Part shown: in pieces, positions 44,780 to 54,027 of the stretch | Position numbering within the stretch: position 1 is the first letter of the stretch | Layout: each line of letters starts with the position of its first letter | Source of the DNA: Verrucomicrobium spinosum DSM 4136 = JCM 18804 | GTDB lineage: Bacteria; Verrucomicrobiota; Verrucomicrobiia; Verrucomicrobiales; Verrucomicrobiaceae | Length of the DNA stretch: 64,000 bases | Assembly (NCBI RefSeq): GCF_000172155.1 | Contig: NZ_ABIZ01000001.1 | Location: 7,101,105-7,165,104 of the forward strand | Direction: 5' to 3' | Made by a program: the position numbers and the translations under genes | Notes under the pieces: model-generated | The model's input: only the letters and a program-made list of their open reading frames with translations | The model's database searches: none | Told to the model about the DNA's origin: nothing

Positions 44780-45667
44780 ATGGCCATTCCCATCATCATC
44801 AATCCCGCTGCCAACAGCACCAAGGCTTCCGCCCAGATGGAGCGCATCCGGAACCTCCAGCCCACCCCTGAGATCCATGTGACGGAGGGCATCGGCAGCG
44901 CTCGTGAGATTGCCGCCCGTCTCGCCGCAGAGGGGCACCCCATCGTGGTGGCGGCAGGAGGCGATGGTACCGTAAACGAGGTGGTGAACGGACTCGCCGC
45001 CCACCATTTGTCCATCCCCGATGCAGCACAGCACACGACGCTGGGCATCCTGCCGGTTGGCACCATGAACGTCATGGCCTACGAGATGGGGCTGCCGGGC
45101 CGGAACCTTGAAGCCTGCTGGGACATCATTCACAGGGGAGCCACACGTGAGATCGATCTCTGGCAGGCCAATGAGCAGTACTTCGCCCAGCTCGCAGGCG
45201 TGGGGTTCGATGCCGAGATCGTGCAACAGACTCCGTGGGAGATGAAGCGTCGCTATGGCCCCCTCAGCTACGTGATGACCGCCGCCCGCATCCTCGGTCA
45301 GGAGGCACCGGTGCTCTCAGTGGAAATCGAAGGCCGCCCACCACTCTATGGCTCCGTGGTACTGCTGGGCAACGGCCGCCACTACGGTGGCCCGGTGCCT
45401 GTCTTCCGCGATGCCTCCCACACCGACGGCCTGCTGGACGTCCTGATCCTACACCAGCGGCGTCCCCTGGAAGCCTTCCAGTTCCTCGCCGCCCTCGTGG
45501 CTACGGGTTACCAGGAGTGCAACGACATCGACTACCTGCAGGTAAAATCCCTCAAGGTCACCTCACAGCAGACGGTGCCCTATGAACTCGATGGCGAACT
45601 CGGCCTCAACACTCCGGTGGAGATCAGGCTCGCGCCCTTCAAACTGAAGGTGCGGGCAGGAGCGTAG
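44780..45667 (+). CDS. Diacylglycerol kinase family lipid kinase
   Basis: A 295-residue DAGK-catalytic protein of the YegS/BmrU type. The nucleotide-binding motif is VVAAGGDGTVNEVVNGLA (GGDGT), followed by LGILPVGTMNVMAYEMGLP (GTxN), as in bacterial lipid and sphingoid kinases. The C-terminal sandwich has DGLLDVLILH and VPYELDGELGLNTPV. It phosphorylates a lipid hydroxyl using ATP at the inner face of the membrane. It is convergent with alaS, and a strong hairpin at 45723-45754 lies between. Confidence 0.9.
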   Translation: MAIPIIINPAANSTKASAQMERIRNLQPTPEIHVTEGIGSAREIAARLAAEGHPIVVAAGGDGTVNEVVNGLAAHHLSIPDAAQHTTLGILPVGTMNVMAYEMGLPGRNLEACWDIIHRGATREIDLWQANEQYFAQLAGVGFDAEIVQQTPWEMKRRYGPLSYVMTAARILGQEAPVLSVEIEGRPPLYGSVVLLGNGRHYGGPVPVFRDASHTDGLLDVLILHQRRPLEAFQFLAALVATGYQECNDIDYLQVKSLKVTSQQTVPYELDGELGLNTPVEIRLAPFKLKVRAGA

Positions 45668-45722
45668 CGCAGATTGTTAATCTGCTGTGCCGCCGACAGG
45701 CAATCGGCATCAGTCAAAAACA

Positions 45723-45754
45723 AAGCGGCCTTCGAGTTCCCCCGAAGGCCGCTT
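45723..45754 (-). terminator. Strong hairpin terminator of alaS, possibly bidirectional
   Basis: A 12-bp perfect stem, AAGCGGCCTTCG with CGAAGGCCGCTT, around an 8-base loop. On the minus strand it is followed by TTTGTTTTT, giving a proper rho-independent terminator for alaS; on the plus strand only a weak T stretch (TTGTCATTT) follows. The bases 45768-45781 are two TGAAAAC copies. Confidence 0.85.
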
Positions 45755-45798
45755 GTCATTTCAGCAGTGAAAACTGAAAACTTGAATCTGCAAACACC

Positions 45799-48552
45799 CT
45801 ACGCGCCCACCAGTTTGCGGGCCTCATCCAGAGCCGCATCCACCTTGGCCACTTCCTTGCCACCGCCGCGCGCGAAGTCGGGCTTGCCGCCGCCTTTGCC
45901 GCCCACGATGGGGGCGATGGCCTGGATGATCTTGCCCGCCTGAAGCTTGGCCTGATGATCCTTGCTCACTGTGGCGATAAGCGAGACGTTGCCGCCGGCG
46001 GTGCCGGCGACCACAACGATGCCACTGAAGAGGCTCTTAAGCGCATCGCTCACGGCCATCGCATAATCGCCATCCACCTCGCCCAGATTGGCGATGATGG
46101 CGTCATTGCTGGCTAAGCCGAGGAGAGCCTTCGCACGCGCCGCCGCTTCGCGCTGCTGGGCGGACTTGAGGGCTTTTTCCAGCGCCTTCTGCTGATCCAG
46201 GAGCGTCTCGATCTTCTTCTCGAGATCCAGCGTGCCTTGAGCCAGGACCTTGCCGGCGAGAAGCTTCAGCAGGTCCGCATCGCTCCGGGCCGCGCGATAG
46301 GCTTCAAGTCCGGCAATGGCCTCAAGACGACGCACCCCGGCGCTCACAGCACTCTCACTGACGAGGCGGAACAGACCAATCTCACCCGTGGAGCGGGTAT
46401 GCGTGCCGCCGCAGAGTTCCATGCTGTAACCGTTGAGCGCGTGAGCCTGGCCGCCGACTTGCACGACGCGAACCTTGTCCCCATACTTCTCTCCGAAAAG
46501 CTGCATGATGCCGGGGTTGGACTTCACCTCCGCATACGGAAGCTCGTCCCAGGAAACAACATCATTGGCCACGATTCGCTCGTTCACGAGACGCTCGATG
46601 TCGGCAAGCTGGGCAGCAGTCAGGGCGGCGCTGTTGAAGTCAAAGGTGAGTTTGTCAGGTCCGACGAAGCTGCCCTTCTGGGTGGCTTCCTTGCTCACCA
46701 CTTCATGCAGCGCCCAGTGCATGATGTGCGTGACCGTGTGGTGACGCTCGATGGCGCGCCGGCGGGAAGGCTCGACCGCGAGTTGCGCTTCCACGCCCAC
46801 GGAAGGCGTGTCTTCCCCATCCAGGAAGTGCAACCAGGTGTTGCCCACCTTCTGGGTGTTCGAAATGGGGAAACTGTCCGCACCGATGATCAGCGCCCCA
46901 GAGTCGCCCACTTGACCACCCATCTCAGCATAGAAGGGAGAGCTGTCGAGTACAACGGCCGTCTTGTCCTTCATGGAAACAACCTCCAGCACTTTGGCGG
47001 GCGCCTCGAGGTTGTCGTAGCCGATGAACTTGGTCGGCTCCTTGGTTTCGATCTCGCTGAGGGAAACGACTTGCTTCCGGCCTTTGCTGTCTTCAGTGCT
47101 CCGCTTCTTCTGCTCTGCCAGCAGGCGCTCGTACTCGGGGACGTCCACCGTCAGGCCACGTTCGCGAGCCAGCAACTGGGTCAGGTCGATTGGGAAACCG
47201 AAGGTGTCGGAAAGGCGGAATGCCACCTCGCCCGTGATCTCGGTGCCTTTGCCAGCGAGCTTGTCGGCCTCGGACTCAAAGAGGCTGATGCCGCGATCCA
47301 GCGTGCGGTTGAAGCTTTCCTCCTCCATCTTGAGCACAGACTTCACATGCTCCTTGCGGGCGCGGAGTTCAGGAAACACCTCACCCATGTGCTGGGCCAG
47401 CACGTCCACCAGCTTGTAGAAGAATGGCTCCTTGAACCCAAGGGTGCGGCCATACTTCACCGCACGGCGCAGAATGCGGCGCAGGGTGTAGTTGCGGTCG
47501 TTATTGCCGGGGGAGATGCCGTCGGCGATGGAGAAGCTCAGGGTGCGGATGTGGTCGGCGAGGACGCGGAAGGCCACGTCGATCTTCTCCTGCTCCGTAT
47601 CACCCGTGCTGCCAGAGGCGGGCAAAGTGCTGGCATAAGTTTTGCCGCTCATCTTCGAGATCTCGTCGAAGATGGGCTTGAAGACGTCCGTGTCGTAGTT
47701 GCTGATCTTCGCGTTCTCGAAGTCCGTGAAGTTCCTCGTGCCCTGGATGATGCTGGTCACGCGCTCAAAACCCATGCCCGTGTCCACATGCTGGGCGGGG
47801 AGCTTCGAGAAGGTCTTGTCCGCATTTGCATTGTACTGGATGAACACGTTGTTCCATATCTCAATGCAGTCAGCACTGCTGCCGTTCACCAGTTTGGCAC
47901 CTTCGCGCTGGCGGCCCTCGTCCAGGTCGCGGGGACCAGGCGTGAGGTCGATGTGGATCTCTGTGCAGGGACCGCAGGGACCGGTCTCCGCCATCATCCA
48001 GAAGTTGTCCTTCTTGTTGCCGTTGACGATATGAATCTCCGGATCCAGCCCCACGCTGCGGAACTTCTCCGCCCAGTAGCCCCAGGATTCTTCGTCACGC
48101 TCGGCGGGATCACCCTCACCCGGCTGGTAGATGGTCGCAAACACGCGGGTCGGCGGGAACTTCCAGCGCTCGATCACAAGTTCCCAAGCCCAGGAGATGG
48201 CGTCCTTTTTGAAGTAGTCGCCAAAGCTCCAGTTCCCCAGCATCTCGAAGAACGTGTGGTGGTAGGTGTCCAGACCCACGTCCTCCAAATCATTGTGCTT
48301 GCCGCCGGCGCGGATGCATTTCTGGGTATCCGCCGCCCGGGTGGGCAGGCCCTTGTGCAGGACGCCCGGCCAAGTATCCACATCCGCCGGACGCTCCCCC
48401 AGGAAGATGGGGACGAACTGGTTCATCCCGGCATTCGTGAAAATGCGTGCTCCATCCCGGCTCGTGTAGCCGACATTGTCGCTGGGCACGATGGTGTGCT
48501 GCTTCTCTTTAAAGAAGTCGAGGAAACTCTGGCGGATCTGGGCGCTGGTCAT
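45799..48552 (-). CDS. alaS: Alanyl-tRNA synthetase
   Basis: A 917-residue class II synthetase; ATG 48552 (MTSAQIRQSFLDFFKEK) is the family start, the frame being open 54 bp further. The catalytic domain has GMNQFVPIFLGERPAD and TFFEMLGNWSFGDYFKK. The editing domain has the zinc ligands HHTVTHIMH and CGGTHTRSTGEIGLF. The C-terminal DHHA1 domain ends with GGKGGGKPDFARGGG. It is somewhat longer than the E. coli enzyme (about 876), due to inserts in the tRNA-binding part. It charges tRNA(Ala) and clears Ser and Gly errors. A 782-codon frame on the other strand is a shadow. Confidence 0.98.
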   Translation of the reverse strand: MTSAQIRQSFLDFFKEKQHTIVPSDNVGYTSRDGARIFTNAGMNQFVPIFLGERPADVDTWPGVLHKGLPTRAADTQKCIRAGGKHNDLEDVGLDTYHHTFFEMLGNWSFGDYFKKDAISWAWELVIERWKFPPTRVFATIYQPGEGDPAERDEESWGYWAEKFRSVGLDPEIHIVNGNKKDNFWMMAETGPCGPCTEIHIDLTPGPRDLDEGRQREGAKLVNGSSADCIEIWNNVFIQYNANADKTFSKLPAQHVDTGMGFERVTSIIQGTRNFTDFENAKISNYDTDVFKPIFDEISKMSGKTYASTLPASGSTGDTEQEKIDVAFRVLADHIRTLSFSIADGISPGNNDRNYTLRRILRRAVKYGRTLGFKEPFFYKLVDVLAQHMGEVFPELRARKEHVKSVLKMEEESFNRTLDRGISLFESEADKLAGKGTEITGEVAFRLSDTFGFPIDLTQLLARERGLTVDVPEYERLLAEQKKRSTEDSKGRKQVVSLSEIETKEPTKFIGYDNLEAPAKVLEVVSMKDKTAVVLDSSPFYAEMGGQVGDSGALIIGADSFPISNTQKVGNTWLHFLDGEDTPSVGVEAQLAVEPSRRRAIERHHTVTHIMHWALHEVVSKEATQKGSFVGPDKLTFDFNSAALTAAQLADIERLVNERIVANDVVSWDELPYAEVKSNPGIMQLFGEKYGDKVRVVQVGGQAHALNGYSMELCGGTHTRSTGEIGLFRLVSESAVSAGVRRLEAIAGLEAYRAARSDADLLKLLAGKVLAQGTLDLEKKIETLLDQQKALEKALKSAQQREAAARAKALLGLASNDAIIANLGEVDGDYAMAVSDALKSLFSGIVVVAGTAGGNVSLIATVSKDHQAKLQAGKIIQAIAPIVGGKGGGKPDFARGGGKEVAKVDAALDEARKLVGA

Positions 48553-48695
48553 GGGATGCGGGCGGAAAATGAGCGGGGACACTAGCCCCGTTTCGGCGGT
48601 CGGCATAGGAAAAAGTGGGACTCCGGACCGCGGGAGGCCATTCGGGCAAGTCGGCGCTTGCCCCCACCGGGGGGTTTGTTCTATCTTCGGCCCGT

Positions 48696-49169
48696 ATGGA
48701 CTACCAATCGCCGCCCCCGCCGCCCGAAGGTCCGAAACCGGAAATCCCCCCCACGCCGCCCCCGGCAGCTGAGATTCCGTCGGCCCCTGCCGAGGGCTCC
48801 CACCCCGGACTGCCCGGCATGGGCATCTCCCAGGAGGAACGGAACATGGCTATGTTTTGCCACTTGGGCAGCCTGGCGGGGTATGTCCTCCCGTTGGGCA
48901 ACCTCCTGTTACCGCTCATCCTATGGCTGGTGAACAAGGACAAAATGCCCTTCGTCAACGATCAGGGAAAGGAGTCCGTCAATTTTCAGATCTCCATCAC
49001 CATTTACTTTTTGGCCTCCTTGGTAGTTGGCTTCCTGACCTGCGGGTGGGGCCTGCCACTCGCCCTCCTGCCGCCGATTTTCTCCCTGGTCATGGCCATT
49101 ATCGCCTGCCTGGAAGCCAACAAAGGCATTGCCTACCGCTATCCCCTGTGCATCCGGTTGATCAACTGA
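48696..49169 (+). CDS. DUF4870 domain membrane protein
   Basis: A 157-residue protein with a Pro-rich N-terminus (PPPPPEGPKPEIPPTPPP) and a DUF4870/Tic20-like region: SQEERNMAMFCHLGSLAGY, LPLILWLVNKDKMPFVNDQG, and KESVNFQISITIYFLASLVV. Three to four membrane helices. Function unknown. ATG 48696 is chosen as the start of the Pro-rich arm. It is divergent from alaS with 143 bp between. Confidence 0.88.
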   Translation: MDYQSPPPPPEGPKPEIPPTPPPAAEIPSAPAEGSHPGLPGMGISQEERNMAMFCHLGSLAGYVLPLGNLLLPLILWLVNKDKMPFVNDQGKESVNFQISITIYFLASLVVGFLTCGWGLPLALLPPIFSLVMAIIACLEANKGIAYRYPLCIRLIN

Positions 49170-49258
49170 CCCATGCAATGTAGGCCGGTCCTTCTCCCAC
49201 CCGGTCCCTTTTCGCTATTGTTTCTCCGACATCAACCACTCCCTCCTCTACTCTCACT

Positions 49259-49600
49259 ATGGACGAAAAAATACTCTCCAAGCCAAAAGACCCCCTCGAC
49301 GAGTCACATGACGCTGTCGGACTGATGGACGCCCTGATGGACTTCTCGTTCAAGACCGCGATCACGCCCAAGATCGCGCATGTTCTCTACATCGTCGGCC
49401 TCATTGCCGCCGCCCTTTTTACCGGTCGCTGGGCTCTCGACTCCTTCCAACGCGGCATCATGGGTGGCATGACGTCCCTGCTCTTCGCCCCCGTCCTCTT
49501 CATCCTCTACGCCCTGCTCACCCGCATCCTCCTCGAGGTCGTCGTGGCCCTTTTCCGGATCCTGGAGCATCTGAAGAGCATTGACCGGAAGACGAAGTAG
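49259..49600 (+). CDS. DUF4282 domain membrane protein
   Basis: A 113-residue protein with two membrane helices: ITPKIAHVLYIVGLIAAALF and LFAPVLFILYALLTRILLEVVVALFRI. The preceding FMDFSFKTAITPKI-like segment (here LMDFSFKTAITPKI) is typical of DUF4282. Function unknown. It follows the DUF4870 gene by 89 bp on the same strand. Confidence 0.88.
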   Translation: MDEKILSKPKDPLDESHDAVGLMDALMDFSFKTAITPKIAHVLYIVGLIAAALFTGRWALDSFQRGIMGGMTSLLFAPVLFILYALLTRILLEVVVALFRILEHLKSIDRKTK

Positions 49601-49620
49601 GGTGCCCCGGCGCTTTATTT

Positions 49621-49658
49621 CTGTTTGTAGTTCGAACTAGAGTTTGAACTACAAACAG
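49621..49658. terminator. Hairpin between convergent genes
   Basis: CTGTTTGTAGTTC (49621-49633) and GAACTACAAACAG (49646-49658) pair perfectly over 13 bp around a 12-base loop. No T-tract follows on either strand, so it may end transcripts of the convergent genes by a weak or stem-stabilised route. Confidence 0.55.
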
Positions 49659-49701
49659 CTTCTACCGGCGATGCCCCCTGTCACGCCGACACCCCGCGCC
49701 A

Positions 49702-52503
49702 CTACGACTTCTTGTCGTCCAAACCTCGCTCGATCTTATAGAGCACGAACTGGGCATGGGCCTGATTGGCCGCTGCCACAGGGTTCTTCTGGTACTGCGC
49801 CTGGATGGTCCGCAACTGGACCAAGGCCACACTCTGCACCGCTGGCTGGTACGCCCGACCATTCACGATGTTGAGCAGCCGGTCCACATAGTCGAGCTGG
49901 AGGTTCTGACGCAAGGTGCTGACAGAGGCATCCGCTGCCTCACCCGTCATGACGGCAGCAGTGAGATCGCTCATCATGGTACCGAGGACATAACGATTCC
50001 CATAAAGCGTGCTGTCCAGGATGCGGTGCTGAGTGTTCGGGTGCATGAGCTGGTCCAGCAGGGAACGCTGGACCTTGAGGGCGCGCTCATGCAGTTTGGG
50101 ATCCTCCCCGTTGTCACGGAAGTCAAACCCACGACGCTGCTGCTGAAGGTGGGCGAGGAGCTGCTCCGGCGCGACCCAAGCCTCCGGACCGAAGCCGTAT
50201 TGGGCCAGGGCCCGCATGGCCGCCTTCTGCTTCTCCAGCTCGACCGGGCGGAAAGGTGAGGGCGGGTTGTCCTTCACCTGCCCCACGTAAGCGCGCTCTA
50301 CATACACGCCACCAATGTACCGGGAAATGGCCGTGAGGGCATTGCTCGACTCCGAGGTGAGGGAGATGTAGGCATTGGTCAGCTCCTGCCAGCTCTTGCC
50401 CTGGGTGGGATAGTCCGCGAGCAACTTGCCCGTAGCCTGCTTGACCAGTTCACAACGGGCCACGCCATACGCGACCGGGTCGCTGCTCATGTCAAAGAGC
50501 ATGGCCCGCGGGTCGATGGCCTTGCCATTGGCGCGCATGTCGTCCGCGTCATTGGCAAAGGCAAGCTGGGGCTCGTGCGAACGGCCCGCAATGGCGGCGA
50601 GGCGTTTACTTTCCTCCTGCGGCTCCGGTGCGGCCACGCTGTAGCCGTACTCGATGGCCCAGTCATCATACGGCCCAGGGGCATTGATGTAATATTGCCC
50701 CTGGCGCGCCCGGTCCGGCCCCAGATTCAGCGGCATGTAGTCCATGACGGATCCGCTCAAGCCGGTCTTCTCCGTGAGGGCACGGTTCTGCAGCTCCTCC
50801 GGGGAGTGCAGATGACTGGCGCGGAAGTTGTGGTTCAGCCCGAGCGTGTGGCCAAGCTCGTGCAGGATGAGCTGGGTGAGGCTTTCCTTGAGCAGCACAT
50901 CGAAGTCCACATCATCCGCCTTGCGCAGGCGCATCATCTGGTTCCCAAAGAGCAGCCCCTGCTGCATGACGTTGGCGGCCATGCACGAGTTCTTGTCAAA
51001 GAGGTTGCCTCCCTCGGCAGCATCCATCCCGGCCAGTCCCACCTCATTCCAGAGACGGCGGGCCATGAGGCGGTTCTTCACAAACACAAACTCCAGCATG
51101 ATGTCGGAGCCCAGGATCTGTCCGGTTCGAGGATTCACAAAACTGGGGCCGTAGCCGCCGAAGGGGGCCTTGGGCGAGGAGGTCCAGCGCAGCACGTTGT
51201 ACTGGATGTCGTCCGCATCCCAGTCCGCATCATCCGGCTGCTCCTTGATGATGAGGGCATTCTTGAAGCCGATCTTCTCAAAGGACTTGTTCCACTGGAG
51301 GGCGGCGAGACGGATGGTGTCACGGAACTCGATCGGGGTCGTGTTTTCGATCCACCAGACGATGGGCTCCACGGGCTCGCTCAGCGGTGCATTGGGGTCC
51401 TTCTTTTTGAGGTCCCAGCGGTGGATGAAGTCGCGCCATGGGGTCACCTCCGTGGAGGTCTGGTCCGTGAGCTGGGTCATGAAATAACCCACCCTCGGAT
51501 CATCCACACGGGGCTGGTAGCCGTTGTCCGGCATGGCGATGAGCGTGTGCTGGATGGTCACGCTCACATAGCGGGGGTCCGTCACATCGCCCAGTTGTTT
51601 GTCATCGTCGTTCCGGGGTGGCGTCGGATTGTCAAACACATACTCCACCGAGCAGAGCGTGTTCTTGGGGTAGGACTTCAGCTTGGTGAACTTGGTCTTC
51701 GTGTCCGAGAGCTTGCCGAGGAACGCCTTTTCCCCGCCGCCAGGCTTCACCTGCAACAGGGTTTCCTTGAGGAAGAGGTTACCGGCATTCAGCAGCACGC
51801 CCTCAGTATTCTCCGCCACCACAGCCTCAACCGCCATCACGGCATGGCTGGTGTTGGCCTGCGCGGCACGAGCCAGCGGGTGCATGGGGTCGAAGTAGAA
51901 GGCGGTGTTCTGCTTGATGAACTCCACCTTGTCGTAGCTGCGCTTCATCACGAACACGGTCTCATCATGGAACTGGCCGCGATTGTGACCGGCAGCGAGC
52001 ACCCCTTCCACCGTGTGGGAGAAGTAGATGAACTCACGCTCCATCTGGTCCTTCCGCACAAACAGATAGACCGTCCCATTCTCGCGATCACGATGCAGGT
52101 TGAACAGGCCTTTGATCTCATCGCAGTTCTTCGTCACATCGGCGATGGTCTTCTTCTTGGGCGGAGCGGGCACCACCGTCACGGGCGCAGGTCTTTTTTC
52201 CTCCACCTTGGCAGCAGGTGCTTCCACAGGATTGGGTTTCACCTCCGGTTTGGCCTCTGGCTTGGCAGGTACTGGGGACGGTGTTGGAGCAGGCGTAGGC
52301 GCAGGTGTCGGGGCCGGTTCAGGCTTGCCAGGGGGCGCTGGTGCAGGTGCAGGCGTGGGACCAGAACCGGGCGCTGGCGCGGGAGCCGGGGCAGGGTTAG
52401 GGGCAGGCTTCGGAGCAGGCTCCTGGGCAGCGCTCCAGACGGCGATGATCAAACAAGTCAGAGGAAGCGCGAGCATCCCGGCTGGGCGGAGAGAGAATTT
52501 CAT
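49702..52503 (-). CDS. Zinc-dependent metalloprotease (DUF5117/DUF4953 type)
   Basis: A 933-residue exported protease. Signal peptide, then a Pro/Ala-rich linker (residues about 28-95, PAPAPAPGSGPTPAPAP), then DUF5118/DUF5117-like domains (NRDRENGTVYLFVRKDQM is of that region: DRENGTVYLFVRKDQMEREF). The zinc site is HELGHTLGLNH at residues 548-558, the HExxHxxGxxH metzincin pattern, followed by the DUF4953 part. The Met-turn is likely SGSVMDYMPLN. Such proteins are common in the Bacteroidota and PVC groups and are thought to degrade proteins outside the cytoplasm. The 703-codon frame opposite is a shadow. Confidence 0.92.
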   Translation of the reverse strand: MKFSLRPAGMLALPLTCLIIAVWSAAQEPAPKPAPNPAPAPAPAPGSGPTPAPAPAPPGKPEPAPTPAPTPAPTPSPVPAKPEAKPEVKPNPVEAPAAKVEEKRPAPVTVVPAPPKKKTIADVTKNCDEIKGLFNLHRDRENGTVYLFVRKDQMEREFIYFSHTVEGVLAAGHNRGQFHDETVFVMKRSYDKVEFIKQNTAFYFDPMHPLARAAQANTSHAVMAVEAVVAENTEGVLLNAGNLFLKETLLQVKPGGGEKAFLGKLSDTKTKFTKLKSYPKNTLCSVEYVFDNPTPPRNDDDKQLGDVTDPRYVSVTIQHTLIAMPDNGYQPRVDDPRVGYFMTQLTDQTSTEVTPWRDFIHRWDLKKKDPNAPLSEPVEPIVWWIENTTPIEFRDTIRLAALQWNKSFEKIGFKNALIIKEQPDDADWDADDIQYNVLRWTSSPKAPFGGYGPSFVNPRTGQILGSDIMLEFVFVKNRLMARRLWNEVGLAGMDAAEGGNLFDKNSCMAANVMQQGLLFGNQMMRLRKADDVDFDVLLKESLTQLILHELGHTLGLNHNFRASHLHSPEELQNRALTEKTGLSGSVMDYMPLNLGPDRARQGQYYINAPGPYDDWAIEYGYSVAAPEPQEESKRLAAIAGRSHEPQLAFANDADDMRANGKAIDPRAMLFDMSSDPVAYGVARCELVKQATGKLLADYPTQGKSWQELTNAYISLTSESSNALTAISRYIGGVYVERAYVGQVKDNPPSPFRPVELEKQKAAMRALAQYGFGPEAWVAPEQLLAHLQQQRRGFDFRDNGEDPKLHERALKVQRSLLDQLMHPNTQHRILDSTLYGNRYVLGTMMSDLTAAVMTGEAADASVSTLRQNLQLDYVDRLLNIVNGRAYQPAVQSVALVQLRTIQAQYQKNPVAAANQAHAQFVLYKIERGLDDKKS

Positions 52504-52552
52504 ATTGCAATGGCTATTGCCAAAGACGCGCCGATGGGGCGGTTTTTTAGGA

Positions 52553-53548
52553 CTACTTTGCCGCGAGGTCAGAAGAATCCCAATCCAGGCTCACAAAAAC
52601 GGGTCGATGATCCGAGCCAAAGTCAGGCCCCACCTCCCGTCCACTCACTTTCCAGTCAGACGAAACGAAGACGTGATCGATCATGATCCGGTCTGGCAGC
52701 CACACATGCCGGGTAGCCTCAAAGAGCCGCCCCTGACTGGTGTCCACCAGATGGGTCTGATACAGGAAGTCCTTGTAGAGCCAGGCCCAAGGAGTGCAGT
52801 TGAAATCGCCCGCCACGATCACCGCGCGCCCCTCCTGCTGACGCTGCACGCTCCACAGCCTGATCTCTTCATGCATGACATGGCGGTCCGCAATCTCAGC
52901 CGCTGAGGTCGGGTGAGGGGCGTGCACATTCAGCAAACTCACGGGCTGCCCCTTAAAGTCGAACTCCGCGACCATCCCAAGCTTCTTGGGCCCGCTCTCC
53001 CCCAGCTTGTGGAGTCCGACTTTTTCCCAGGCCCCCCGGCTCAGGATGGCCAGGCCCCACGATCCTTTGCGATGATACTCCAGCCACTGGTGGGGATAGA
53101 GGTCCTTCAGACGAGGCAGCATCTCCGCCCAGCCTGGCGACACCTCCTGTAGGACCACCACGTCCGGCTGGCGATCCCTCAACAAGGTCTCCAGCGCAGC
53201 GTGATTCTGATTCCGACGGAGCAGGTTGATGGTGGCGATTTCCAGTGTCGAGCCCTTGGCCACCACGGTCGTCGGAGCCGCGGCAGGCCGGGCATGAGGC
53301 CACAGCGCAGCGATGTTCAACGCCAAGCCCGCAGCACTGAGGCCGACCAGCTTCCACCGGCGCAACCCCAAGCAGAACAACAGCCCAAGTGCGAACGCCA
53401 CCACATATTGGGGTCGCAGATGATTGTAAAGATCTGGATACCAATGCCAGCGTCCCGCAAATCCCAGCAGAGTGACCGCGAGCCCAGCCGACAATCCCGA
53501 CTCCAGCCAGTGCCGGACAACAAACCGGAAGAGTCCTCGCACTTTCAT
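52553..53548 (-). CDS. Endonuclease/exonuclease/phosphatase family protein
   Basis: A 331-residue protein. Two to three N-terminal membrane helices (SGLSAGLAVTLLGFAG, YVVAFALGLLFCLGL, LVGLSAAGLALNIAAL) lead to an EEP domain that faces outward. The active site can be read: LEIATINLLRRN (Asn), VVLQEVSPGW (Glu), NVHAP, VAGDFNCTPW (Asp and Asn), IDHVFVSSDW and FGSDHRPV (Asp-His). Members cut phosphodiesters in nucleic acids, lipids or sugar phosphates. Membrane anchored EEP proteins of this layout (YafD-like) have unknown substrates. Confidence 0.92.
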   Translation of the reverse strand: MKVRGLFRFVVRHWLESGLSAGLAVTLLGFAGRWHWYPDLYNHLRPQYVVAFALGLLFCLGLRRWKLVGLSAAGLALNIAALWPHARPAAAPTTVVAKGSTLEIATINLLRRNQNHAALETLLRDRQPDVVVLQEVSPGWAEMLPRLKDLYPHQWLEYHRKGSWGLAILSRGAWEKVGLHKLGESGPKKLGMVAEFDFKGQPVSLLNVHAPHPTSAAEIADRHVMHEEIRLWSVQRQQEGRAVIVAGDFNCTPWAWLYKDFLYQTHLVDTSQGRLFEATRHVWLPDRIMIDHVFVSSDWKVSGREVGPDFGSDHRPVFVSLDWDSSDLAAK

Positions 53549-53572
53549 TTCCGCAGAGCGGGATTCACTGGG

Positions 53573-53977
53573 TCAGTTCAGCCCAAAGATCTCCGCATCC
53601 CTCACCACGGGATAGGCACGCCCGCCCTTTTCACTTTCCGTCAGCAGCAACAACTGCTGCAAGCCAGCGGGGATTTCAGAAAACAACAAGGTGACCTGGA
53701 ACTCAGGTTCCGCCTCGCTCACATCCAGCGGGGTGCATTCGATCACCCACCCCTGCACACTCCATTCACGATGAAGCCCAAGCAGATCCGTCTGGATCGA
53801 GAGGGCAAGTTCTGAAGAGACTTCCAAGGCCCGACTGCTGGCGAAGATCACGCCAGTAGTGCTGATGGAACACATCCGGGTGACAACACTGCCCCCGCTC
53901 GCCGCTTTTGCCTTCCGTTGGTTCGCTCGTGTACCCATGGCTTTGCCTTGGTTTGTGCAACGGAAGGGAAGCTGCAT
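53573..53977 (-). CDS. PilZ-like domain protein (degenerate)
   Basis: A 134-residue protein; ATG 53977 is chosen since GGAG lies 6 bp before it, while a longer frame to 54031 is possible. The start RANQR gives the RxxxR of PilZ and SISTTGVIFAS gives the (D/N)xSxxG strand, with Ser in place of Asp/Asn. Strands such as WVIECTPLDVSEAEPEFQVT support the fold. If a true PilZ it would bind cyclic di-GMP, but the altered motif makes this doubtful. Its near neighbours are an ABC permease and an EEP phosphatase. Confidence 0.5.
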   Translation of the reverse strand: MQLPFRCTNQGKAMGTRANQRKAKAASGGSVVTRMCSISTTGVIFASSRALEVSSELALSIQTDLLGLHREWSVQGWVIECTPLDVSEAEPEFQVTLLFSEIPAGLQQLLLLTESEKGGRAYPVVRDAEIFGLN

Positions 53978-54027
53978 GGGGTGCTCCACGGTGTCAACCG
54001 AGTTGCATGTGAAAGATGAACATCTTC

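Noticed and set aside
46237-48585. 782-codon frame opposite alaS
   Set aside because: alaS is certain on the minus strand; this frame has no domain and mirrors its codon bias.
50575-52686. 703-codon frame opposite the metalloprotease
   Set aside because: The protease has HExxHxxGxxH and a signal peptide; the opposite frame ends in a run of Arg from the Pro-rich code.
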